A DNA stretch of 15,945 bases, from assembly GCA_006227085.1 (NCBI GenBank), contig SBFY01000212.1, positions 1 through 15,945 on the forward strand, written 5' to 3'. Under the pieces are notes generated by a model. The model worked only from the letters and a program-made list of their open reading frames with translations, was not told where the DNA came from and ran no database searches. The stretch is from Gammaproteobacteria bacterium (lineage in GTDB: Bacteria > Pseudomonadota > Gammaproteobacteria > Pseudomonadales > M0112). The position numbers were made by a program, and so were the translations under genes. This document shows positions 7,354 through 13,596 of this stretch, piece by piece (the stretch's first letter is position 1; each line of letters starts with the position of its first letter).

Positions 7354-10203
7354 ATGAAACAGGTCTTTGGGCGCTACCGCTATGTGATCCGCATCGTGTG
7401 GGCCGCCCTTTGCTTGTGGTGTGCAGCCGGTCTTGCATATGCCTTGCCGCCGGATGTGCAGGTGGCTGCTCCCGCACCATTGACGGCTGAGCCCGTCGAT
7501 CTTTCCCCGTATTTCCAGCAAGTCATTGTCCAGGATGCCCGCACGAATGATGTGCAGGCCTTGGCCAGGGCCATTGCTGCGGGGTCCTGGTACCGCCGTG
7601 ATGCCCGCATGGCACCGGATTTTTCCCACGAGCCGCAATGGTTTGTCTTTTCAGTGATGGCGGGGGAGCAGGATCCCGGCACCTTGTTTGTTGAGCTTGC
7701 GGCGCCGGATATCCAGAGCATGGAATGGTTTGCATTTTCCGCTGGCGAACTGAAGGCGCAGTATGAGCTGGGTGCCGACAAGCCCTTTTCTTCACGCCCG
7801 GTTCCATATGGGCGCTTATTGTTGCCACTGGAAGTGGATTCCCGTCAAACCGTCACGGTGGTGATGCGTGTCGAAGGGCATTCCCGCTTGTTGGTGGAGC
7901 GCACTTTGTTGTGGCAACAGCAGCCCCGCATGGAGAGGATCCTGCCTGAGCTTTCCATGGGGTGGACGTTTATTGGTGCCATTGCGGTCATGGTGCTGTA
8001 CCACTTGGTTGTGGCACTGGTCACCCGTGAGCGGGTGTATTGGTATTACATCGCATGGCTGGCGGTGGCCTTGTTGATGATTTTTGCCCACCAGGGGCTG
8101 GGGTTCTGGTTCTTGTGGCCTGAATGGCCTTGGTGGGAACAGCGCGCAACGCTGACCCTGAGTTTGTTGATGCTGGCATTTTTCGGCTTGTTTGCTGGCC
8201 AGTTCCTGTCATTCAGGATCCGGCAGCCCCTGCTTAGCCGTGTGGTGATGGCGCTGGCAGCCTTGCTGGTGTTATTGGCAGCATGGTTCGTTATTGATCG
8301 CGAATCGTCGTTGTTTTGGGTCGTTCGACTGGGAGTCGGTGCCATGTCTGTACTGGTGCTGACCGTATGGTTTGCGTCATTCCGGCAATGGATGGCGGGG
8401 TACAAGGAAGGGCAGCATTTCTTTTTTGCCTGGATGCCGTTTATGGCATATGCCCTCTATGAAGTCGGGCGGCGAATCTGGAACCAGAGCTGGTATGACC
8501 CGACGTCACCCCTCATGCAGTGGGCTTTTGCCTTGACCGTGGTGCTGTTGGCGATTGCCTTGGCGGATCGCATGAGGGAATTGCGTGATCGCTCCCAGAA
8601 AGCCAAGGTGGAAAGCCGGGCCAAGAGTGAGTTCCTGGCCAAGATGAGTCATGAAATCCGCACGCCGCTGAACGGCATGCTGGGCATGGCGTCCCTGCTG
8701 CGGGAAACGCGTCTCGATAAAACCCAACGCCATTACAGCGATGTGATTTTTTCTTCAGGTACAGCCTTGCTGACGGTGATTAATGACATCCTGGATTATT
8801 CCAAGATTGAAGCGGGCAAGATGACCCTGGAGCGTATCGATTTCGATCTTGAAAAGCTGGCACTGGATACAACTGCCATCTTCAAGGTGCAGGCTGACGA
8901 GAAAGGGTTGGACCTGATTTTTGATATGGATCCGGCCTGTCCGCGTTGGGTGAATGGCGATCCTAACCGTTTGCGGCAGATCCTGATCAATATGCTGGGC
9001 AACGCCATCAAATTCACTGAAAAAGGCGAGATCATGATTCGCCTGTTACCGGATGGGGCCATGCCGGATCGCATTCGCCTGGAAGTGCGTGATACCGGTA
9101 TTGGTATCGATAAGGAGCATATTGCCGGATTGTTTGATTTCTTCACCCAGGTGGATAGCTCAACCTCGCGCCGTTATGGAGGGACCGGGCTAGGTTTGGC
9201 CATCTGCAAGGAGCTGGCGACTTTGATGGGCGGGGAAGTGGGTGTTGATAGCCGTATTCATGAGGGTTCGGTCTTTTGGGCAAGCATGAATTTGCCCGCC
9301 GCACGACAGCAGGATGATTCCACGATACAAGGCGTGGATAGCCTGAAAGGCAAAAGGCTGTTGGTGGTGGACGACTGCGAAAGCTTTGTGTCTTTGGTGC
9401 AGCGCTATGCGCAGGAATGGGGTATGCAGGCTGTGCCGGCGTATACAGGGGTGGAGGCCGAGAGATTGGCTGCGGATGCCTTGGCGAGCGGCAAACCGTT
9501 TGACATGGTGTCCATCGATTTGCATATGCCGGGCATGGATGGGTTGGAGCTGGCGCGTCGCTTGAACCAGAACACAGGGCTGGTGAAAACCCCCAAGTTA
9601 TTGCTCACCTCCAGCATTGATTTGCCCAGTCGTGAGGACTTGCGGACGCATGGGTTGAGCATGGTGGTGGAAAAGCCCGTGTCGGCATGGTTGTTGGGGG
9701 AGGCATATGCCCGCCTGCTGGGTGCCAGTGATCATGATCCTGCGCATCTTTCCCTGGGAGGGAAAGCGGTCGTCTCGACTGTGAGCAAAAGCCATATCCT
9801 TGTTGCTGAAGACAATGAGGTGAACCAGATGGTGATTCGCGGCATGCTCGAGCGCCTGGGGCATGAAGTGACCATCGTCAAGAATGGCGCCCTGGTTGTT
9901 GAGGCGTATATCACCTGCATGAAGCCGGGGGCACACTGGCGTGCCGTCGGGATGATCCTGATGGATTGTGAGATGCCTGAGCTGGATGGGTATGAAGCCA
10001 CCGAGCGTATTCGCAAGTGGGAGAAGATGCAGGGCCTGGAGCCTATCCCGATTGTTGCCCTGACCGCTCATGTGCTGCCGGAATACCTGCAGCGTTGCCT
10101 GGATTGCGGCATGGATGATTACCTGCTGAAGCCGGTCAATGTTGAATCCCTGCAAGCGAAAATGAATACTTATATGGGTTCCGGGCGCAAGGCTCGTCAA
10201 TAA
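7354..10203 (+). CDS. Hybrid sensor histidine kinase: 7TMR-DISM sensor, HisKA, HATPase, two receivers
   Basis: A 949-residue membrane sensor. It has a signal sequence (about 1-30), a periplasmic domain (about 45-195) resembling 7TMR-DISMED2, seven or so transmembrane helices (about 200-405) as in 7TMR-DISM_7TM, then a short coiled linker. HisKA follows at about 423-490 with phospho-acceptor H433 in MSHEIRTPLN. The HATPase domain spans about 535-650: N546/N550, DTGIGID (580-586), GGTGLGL (609-615). Receiver 1 (about 667-790) has D673/D674, D722 and K774; receiver 2 (about 814-942) has E819/D820, D871 and K926. Both look competent. There is no HPt and no DNA-binding output, and no response regulator lies nearby, so phosphate must pass to a partner encoded elsewhere. 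DISMED2 is a carbohydrate-binding-like fold, but the ligand is unknown. It lies downstream of the FHA gene, probably in one operon. Confidence 0.95.
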   Translation: MKQVFGRYRYVIRIVWAALCLWCAAGLAYALPPDVQVAAPAPLTAEPVDLSPYFQQVIVQDARTNDVQALARAIAAGSWYRRDARMAPDFSHEPQWFVFSVMAGEQDPGTLFVELAAPDIQSMEWFAFSAGELKAQYELGADKPFSSRPVPYGRLLLPLEVDSRQTVTVVMRVEGHSRLLVERTLLWQQQPRMERILPELSMGWTFIGAIAVMVLYHLVVALVTRERVYWYYIAWLAVALLMIFAHQGLGFWFLWPEWPWWEQRATLTLSLLMLAFFGLFAGQFLSFRIRQPLLSRVVMALAALLVLLAAWFVIDRESSLFWVVRLGVGAMSVLVLTVWFASFRQWMAGYKEGQHFFFAWMPFMAYALYEVGRRIWNQSWYDPTSPLMQWAFALTVVLLAIALADRMRELRDRSQKAKVESRAKSEFLAKMSHEIRTPLNGMLGMASLLRETRLDKTQRHYSDVIFSSGTALLTVINDILDYSKIEAGKMTLERIDFDLEKLALDTTAIFKVQADEKGLDLIFDMDPACPRWVNGDPNRLRQILINMLGNAIKFTEKGEIMIRLLPDGAMPDRIRLEVRDTGIGIDKEHIAGLFDFFTQVDSSTSRRYGGTGLGLAICKELATLMGGEVGVDSRIHEGSVFWASMNLPAARQQDDSTIQGVDSLKGKRLLVVDDCESFVSLVQRYAQEWGMQAVPAYTGVEAERLAADALASGKPFDMVSIDLHMPGMDGLELARRLNQNTGLVKTPKLLLTSSIDLPSREDLRTHGLSMVVEKPVSAWLLGEAYARLLGASDHDPAHLSLGGKAVVSTVSKSHILVAEDNEVNQMVIRGMLERLGHEVTIVKNGALVVEAYITCMKPGAHWRAVGMILMDCEMPELDGYEATERIRKWEKMQGLEPIPIVALTAHVLPEYLQRCLDCGMDDYLLKPVNVESLQAKMNTYMGSGRKARQ

Positions 10204-10227
10204 TTCGCTACCGATAAGGTTTTTCCA

Positions 10228-10875
10228 ATGAGAGCATTTTTCCGCAAAGCCGTGGCTGGTGGGCTGTTGGTGTTGCTGCCGCTGTTTATCCTTTCCCTGT
10301 TTGCCTGGTGGGTGTTGGGTACCTTGGCGGGCTTCCTCGCTCCGGTCGCCTTGCTGGTGGCTGGCGAGCTGGCCGTTGCAGCATGGGTTGGTTACGGGTT
10401 GGTGGTGATTGCGGTCATTCTTGTGTGCTTCATTGTGGGCAGCCTGGTCATGACCCGGATGGGAAACTGGCTGCACACACAGTTTGATGAACGCATGCAG
10501 AAAGCAGCGCCCGGTTACCGCATGGTGCGTGAAATCGTGCAGCAGCTGTTTGGCGATTCCAAACAATCCCCGTTTGCGCAGGGCAAGGTGGCTCGCGTAT
10601 GGCCATCAGGAAGAGGTCAAGGGGTGTCACTGACCGGTATTGTGACCAGCTGGCATGAGAATGGTGGTGCGACGGTTTTCCTGCCAACAGGGCCAAACCC
10701 GACGACCGGACTGGTGTTGCATGTGGCCGCCGAACACCTGGAGTTGCTGCCCCATGTGCCTGTGGACTCAGCGTTCCGGACAATTATTGCCTGTGGGGCG
10801 GGTTCTGCTCAGATCCTGTCCTTGGTGGGCTCCGGCGCTGCCCCCAAGGACCAGAAAGAGCCCGCGGCCTCCTGA
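10228..10875 (+). CDS. DUF502 family inner-membrane protein
   Basis: A 215-residue protein of the DUF502/COG2928 family, whose biochemical role is not established. Two transmembrane segments lie at about 9-34 and 45-75; the rest is a soluble domain with family motifs including the YRMVREIVQQLF region (97-108) and VFLPTGPNPTTG (150-161). The start is supported by AAGG (10216-10219), 8 nt before the ATG. It lies 24 bp after the hybrid kinase and may be in the same transcript, although DUF502 genes occur in many contexts. The last 67 bp overlap the convergent sulfotransferase gene, and the Ala/Lys/Pro-rich tail encoded there is unlikely to be structurally important. Confidence 0.9.
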   Translation: MRAFFRKAVAGGLLVLLPLFILSLFAWWVLGTLAGFLAPVALLVAGELAVAAWVGYGLVVIAVILVCFIVGSLVMTRMGNWLHTQFDERMQKAAPGYRMVREIVQQLFGDSKQSPFAQGKVARVWPSGRGQGVSLTGIVTSWHENGGATVFLPTGPNPTTGLVLHVAAEHLELLPHVPVDSAFRTIIACGAGSAQILSLVGSGAAPKDQKEPAAS

Positions 10876-11627
10876 AGCTGGCGGTGCAGCGCCAGTGCCT
10901 CTGGGCCGCAGCTGGCGTCAGCATCACGGTGATGGCGCAATGCCACATCAAGAAAGGGTTGCTGCGCCTGATCGGCATCCAGCAGGCCGAGCCAGTCAGC
11001 AATGCGATGGATCGTTTGCTGGAGCAGGGGCTCCGGCGCATCAAAATCGACCAAGGGAAACGGCTGTTGCTGCCAGGCGGCCAGCAGCGCACGGTTGTAT
11101 TGCATCCAGAGTGATATGGCGTGTTGCGATGACATGCCATCACGCTGCACCAGGCTTTGGCTGCAGGCGGATGGATGACGGAAGATCCCGATCGCTTGCA
11201 GCGTGATCGGTAATGCCTGCCATTGTTCCCAGAAGAGCAGCGTCCTGGGGTCCTTGAAACCGGCTTGTCCGTGGCATTGGCCCAGTAACTGCTGGGCTAG
11301 TTGCCATGCACGTTCCCGTTGGTGGGGTTGCCATGCCCGTTCGTCTGGTGGCGCATCCCAGCGACCGCCAGCCGCTTTCAGGCAGTTTTCATGGAAGATC
11401 ACCAGCGGTTGGTATTCCTGGTTGCCTTTGGCGTTTGCTGCACTGCCGGAGCGGTTGGCATCACCCAGGCAGAGTCCGGCATTGGCAAGTTCGCCAGCCA
11501 GGAAGCTGGTGCCACTGCGGTGCATGCCCAGCAGGGCAACGAGTCGGGGTCGGGTGTGCGTCACGGCAGCAGGAACCTGTGGAAAGCCGTCACTATAGCA
11601 GTGCCAATGGCTTGCCGGGCAACCCAT
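10809..11627 (-). CDS. Sulfotransferase-family protein (PAPS-binding P-loop type)
   Basis: A 272-residue protein from the first ATG. LVALLGMHRSGTSFLAGEL (29-47) is the 5'-phosphosulfate-binding loop; KDPR (125-128) and FRHPSACSQSL (149-159) match the 3'-phosphate-binding region of bacterial sulfotransferases, which transfer sulfate from PAPS to a carbohydrate, lipid or peptide acceptor. The acceptor cannot be predicted. Start is uncertain: the ATG at 11627 has no Shine-Dalgarno, and a GTG at 11564 would give 251 residues beginning just before the P-loop, nearer to what the family needs. The gene is isolated: convergent with and overlapping DUF502, and divergent from the dUTPase gene across the AT-rich region. 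Some relatives of this fold are annotated only as P-loop proteins, so activity is unproven. Confidence 0.85.
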   Translation of the reverse strand: MGCPASHWHCYSDGFPQVPAAVTHTRPRLVALLGMHRSGTSFLAGELANAGLCLGDANRSGSAANAKGNQEYQPLVIFHENCLKAAGGRWDAPPDERAWQPHQRERAWQLAQQLLGQCHGQAGFKDPRTLLFWEQWQALPITLQAIGIFRHPSACSQSLVQRDGMSSQHAISLWMQYNRALLAAWQQQPFPLVDFDAPEPLLQQTIHRIADWLGLLDADQAQQPFLDVALRHHRDADASCGPEALALHRQLQEAAGSFWSLGAAPEPTKDRI

Positions 11628-11780
11628 TTCCAGGCATCGCCAAAGCTAAGTGGCTGATTTCTATCGGGTGCCTTTGGCGGGGCGATGTGCACCAAGTTAT
11701 GCACACTTGTTGTGCGTCGGCTCAAGAATGGGTGGATAGGTGATACTTGAAAAGTTTTTTATAAAGTAATTGATGCAAGC

Positions 11781-11800
11781 TATTGTAAAATATAACAATA
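11781..11800. promoter_or_regulatory. 20-bp perfect-arm dyad, possible operator
   Basis: TATTGT, 8 bp, ACAATA: 6-bp perfect arms inside the AT-rich tract. The half-site spacing is like a LexA box, but the CTGT/ACAG sequence is missing. The dyad could bind a dimeric regulator of either flanking gene, or be a chance palindrome in AT-rich DNA. Confidence 0.3.
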
Positions 11801-11821
11801 ATATTCATGGTTAAAAAATAT

Positions 11822-11863
11822 CCAACCTCATGAACTTCCGTAGCCATGCAGTGATGAGGTTGG
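11822..11863 (-). terminator. Hairpin resembling a leftward intrinsic terminator
   Basis: CCAACCTCAT (11822-11831) and ATGAGGTTGG (11854-11863) form a perfect 10-bp stem with a 22-nt loop. Read on the minus strand, the stem is followed by ATA and six T. No leftward gene ends here, so it would stop either antisense transcription from the dUTPase side or an unannotated small RNA. The large loop and modest GC make this uncertain. Confidence 0.35.
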
Positions 11864-12017
11864 GTGAAGGTAGTTTTCCACGAAGTTATCAACAGATTTT
11901 GTGGATAATAAAGTTCCACGCGTACAGTGTTTCACGCTCAGGTATTTTCACATGGCAGCCAGCGGGCCGATGAATTACCATGCCTGACTTCCCGGCACCT
12001 GCCTGATGCCTGTCCAA

Positions 12018-12023
12018 GAGGAG
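12018..12023 (+). promoter_or_regulatory. Shine-Dalgarno GAGGAG that sets the dUTPase start
   Basis: GAGGAG lies 6 nt before the ATG at 12030. The same frame also opens at 12006, but that start has no such element and would place it inside the coding region. Confidence 0.8.
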
Positions 12024-12029
12024 TTTTTG

Positions 12030-12662
12030 ATGCTGCAGCGATTCATCACCATGCTGGAAATGCAGGACAGCATGAACCGTAAAGTGCACCCCCAGTGGCC
12101 GGAACAGGGCTTTGAATGGTACCGGGCGGCCTGGATCGAGTGCGCCGAGCTGATGGAGCATTACGGCTACAAGTGGTGGAAAAAGCAGCAGCCGGACCAG
12201 GACCAGGTTGAGCTGGAAATCATTGATATCTGGCACTTTGGCATGAGTGCCTTGTTTGATGGCCGTGATATCCCTGCCATTGCGCAGGGCATGTGCGATG
12301 AGCTGGCCAGCCAGCCGCCTGTCGATCTCGCATTCCGGGACGCGGTGGAAGCGGTCGCCAGTCACTCCCTGCAAACCCGTTCTTTCTCGGTCAGTGCTTT
12401 CTGGAGCCTGCTCAATGCCGCCGGCATGAGCCCGGATGACCTGTTCAGCCGTTATGTGGGCAAGAATGTCCTGAACGTGTTCCGGCAGGATCATGGCTAC
12501 AAGGACGGCAGCTACATCAAGCAGTGGCAGGGGCGTGAAGATAACGAACACCTGGTGGAAATCCTAGCCGCTCTCGATGCCAGTCGGGAAGACTACCGGC
12601 AAGCGGTCTATGACGGCTTGAAGAACCGTTACCAGCAGGTGCTGGCCGGGGCCTCCGCATGA
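12030..12662 (+). CDS. All-alpha (type 2) dUTP diphosphatase
   Basis: A 210-residue member of the dUTPase_2 family, which hydrolyses dUTP (and often dUDP) to dUMP, keeping uracil out of DNA and feeding thymidylate synthesis. It is unrelated in fold to the common trimeric beta-sheet Dut. Family signatures are clear: MLEMQDSMN (8-16), the metal-binding ExxE in WIECAELMEHYGYKWWK (E37, E40), and ExxD in ELEIIDIWHFG (E63, D66). The start is fixed by the GAGGAG element. The stop overlaps the next start as ATGA (12659-12662), indicating translational coupling with the metallo-beta-lactamase gene. It lies just right of the AT-rich region with DnaA-like boxes, which is notable because DnaA is known to regulate nucleotide-metabolism genes such as nrdAB in E. 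coli; any link here is inference. Confidence 0.92.
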   Translation: MLQRFITMLEMQDSMNRKVHPQWPEQGFEWYRAAWIECAELMEHYGYKWWKKQQPDQDQVELEIIDIWHFGMSALFDGRDIPAIAQGMCDELASQPPVDLAFRDAVEAVASHSLQTRSFSVSAFWSLLNAAGMSPDDLFSRYVGKNVLNVFRQDHGYKDGSYIKQWQGREDNEHLVEILAALDASREDYRQAVYDGLKNRYQQVLAGASA

Positions 12663-13303
12663 GCCAGCAGCCGACCATGCTGTTCAAGACCTTCCCGGTC
12701 GGGCCGCTGCAGTGCAACTGTTGCATCATTGCTGACCCGGTGACCCGCAAGGCCGTGGTGATTGACCCGGGTGGCGATGCCGATCGCATTCTCGCTGAAC
12801 TGGAAGCCAATAACCTGACTTTGGTGTCGATTGTGCATACCCATGCCCATCTGGATCACATCCTTGCCGCGGGTGAACTGAAAGAAGCGACGGGTGCGCC
12901 AATCAAGTTGCACAAGGAGGACCAGTTCCTGTGGGATTCGGTGGAGTGGCAATGCCAGGCCTTTGGTGTGCCGTACACGCCGCTGCCACCGCCGGATGGC
13001 TGGCTGGAAGACGAGGAACCACTGGCCTGCTGTGGCGGTACCGCACGGCACACGCCCGGCCATACTCCGGGATCGGTCAGTTTCGTGTTTGAAGACCACA
13101 AATTGCTGGTCGCGGGCGATACCTTGTTCCGCCGTTCCATTGGCCGCACTGACCTGCCGGGTGGCGATTATGAACAGATTGCCCGTTCCATCCTCGACAA
13201 GCTCTATTCACTCGATGAAGACACCCGTGTGATTACCGGCCACGGCCCGTCCACGACGATCGGTGAGGAAATCCGCGAAAACCCGTTTGTGCGGGGGAGA
13301 TAG
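12659..13303 (+). CDS. Metallo-beta-lactamase-fold hydrolase (glyoxalase II/YcbL-like)
   Basis: A 214-residue single-domain MBL-fold enzyme. The binuclear metal site is complete: THAHLDH (H62, H64, D66, H67), the histidine of HTPGHTPGS (H135), D154 in AGDTLF, and H195 in TGHGPSTT. The length and the GDTLFRRSIGRTDLPGGD segment match the short hydroxyacylglutathione hydrolase-like group that includes YcbL; the C-terminal helical domain of full GloB is missing. Members hydrolyse thioesters such as S-lactoylglutathione in vitro, but many have no proven substrate. The start overlaps the dUTPase stop by 4 nt. The gene ends 8 bp before the convergent pterin dehydratase gene, with no clear terminator between them. 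Confidence 0.92.
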   Translation: MSQQPTMLFKTFPVGPLQCNCCIIADPVTRKAVVIDPGGDADRILAELEANNLTLVSIVHTHAHLDHILAAGELKEATGAPIKLHKEDQFLWDSVEWQCQAFGVPYTPLPPPDGWLEDEEPLACCGGTARHTPGHTPGSVSFVFEDHKLLVAGDTLFRRSIGRTDLPGGDYEQIARSILDKLYSLDEDTRVITGHGPSTTIGEEIRENPFVRGR

Positions 13304-13311
13304 CCTCGTCA

Positions 13312-13596
13312 TCAGGGTCGCAGTTGGTTGATGCTGTTTGCCAGCCGCATATCCCGCTGGGTAATCCCGCCCACATCATGGCTGATTAACCAGATACGCA
13401 CGGTGGTGTAGCTGTTGTACCAATCCGGGTGGTGATCCTGCATATCAGCCAATTCGGCGACCCGGGTCATGAAGGCAAACGCTTCCCGGAATTCGGTGAA
13501 GCGGTATTCGCGGAATAATTTACTGTCATCCAGTGCCCAGCCGGGCAAGCCCGCGAGGGCTTGCTGGATGGCGTCATCGTCCAGCACATCGTTCAT
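13312..13596 (-). CDS. Pterin-4a-carbinolamine dehydratase (4a-hydroxytetrahydrobiopterin dehydratase)
   Basis: A 94-residue protein that dehydrates 4a-hydroxytetrahydropterin, recycling the cofactor used by aromatic amino acid hydroxylases such as PhhA; some homologues act with molybdopterin or folate-type pterins. The active-site signature DHHPDWYN and the downstream SHDVGGITQRD histidine segment are intact. A longer in-frame start exists at 13626 (104 residues), but the ATG at 13596 is preferred because it has AAGGA (13604-13608) 7 nt upstream and forms an ATGA overlap with the trmA stop. No phenylalanine hydroxylase gene is in the window. Confidence 0.93.
   Translation of the reverse strand: MNDVLDDDAIQQALAGLPGWALDDSKLFREYRFTEFREAFAFMTRVAELADMQDHHPDWYNSYTTVRIWLISHDVGGITQRDMRLANSINQLRP

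Larger units (their letters stand above)
11697..11908. promoter_or_regulatory. Cluster of DnaA-box-like 9-mers flanking an AT-rich tract
   Basis: TTATGCACA (11697-11705, plus; matches TTATNCACA), TTTTCCACG (11874-11882, plus; one mismatch to TTTTCCACA), TTATCAACA (11886-11894, plus; one mismatch to TTATCCACA) and TGTGGATAA (11900-11908; perfect TTATCCACA on minus). The last two form an inverted pair 5 bp apart. A weaker GGTGGATAG (11731-11739) keeps the TATCCAC core. The 19% GC tract lies between the left box and the right group, resembling the duplex-unwinding plus DnaA-box layout of origins. There is no dnaA, dnaN, gidA or par gene in the window, so a DnaA-regulated promoter or titration site is equally possible. 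Confidence 0.5.
11628..12029. other. 402-bp gene-free divergent region with AT-rich tract, DnaA-like boxes and hairpin
   Basis: No credible coding frame was found here. From left to right it contains a GTGCAC/GCACA-N5-TGTGC cluster (11686-11715), an 80-bp tract (11741-11820) with 15 G or C by hand count, a 20-bp dyad inside it (11781-11800), a hairpin followed by T on the minus strand (11822-11863), a group of DnaA-box-like 9-mers (11874-11908), and the leader of the dUTPase gene. The base composition contrasts sharply with the rest of the window. No promoter with both good hexamers and 16-18 bp spacing was found, although GATAAT (11904-11909) could serve as a -10 for the dUTPase gene. Confidence 0.7.

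Noticed and set aside
10827..10863. GGGCTC/GAGCCC inverted repeat as a terminator between DUF502 and the sulfotransferase
   Set aside because: Six-bp arms with a 25-nt loop and no T-tract on either strand; likely chance.
11781..11800. LexA (SOS) box or NrdR box in the AT-rich tract
   Set aside because: The arms lack CTGT/ACAG needed for LexA and do not match the NrdR ACACAATATATTGT-type consensus.
11722..11919. 65-codon minus-strand frame in the AT-rich region
   Set aside because: Composition follows the AT-rich DNA, it overlaps the DnaA-like boxes and hairpin, and it has no recognisable motif or clear ribosome binding site.
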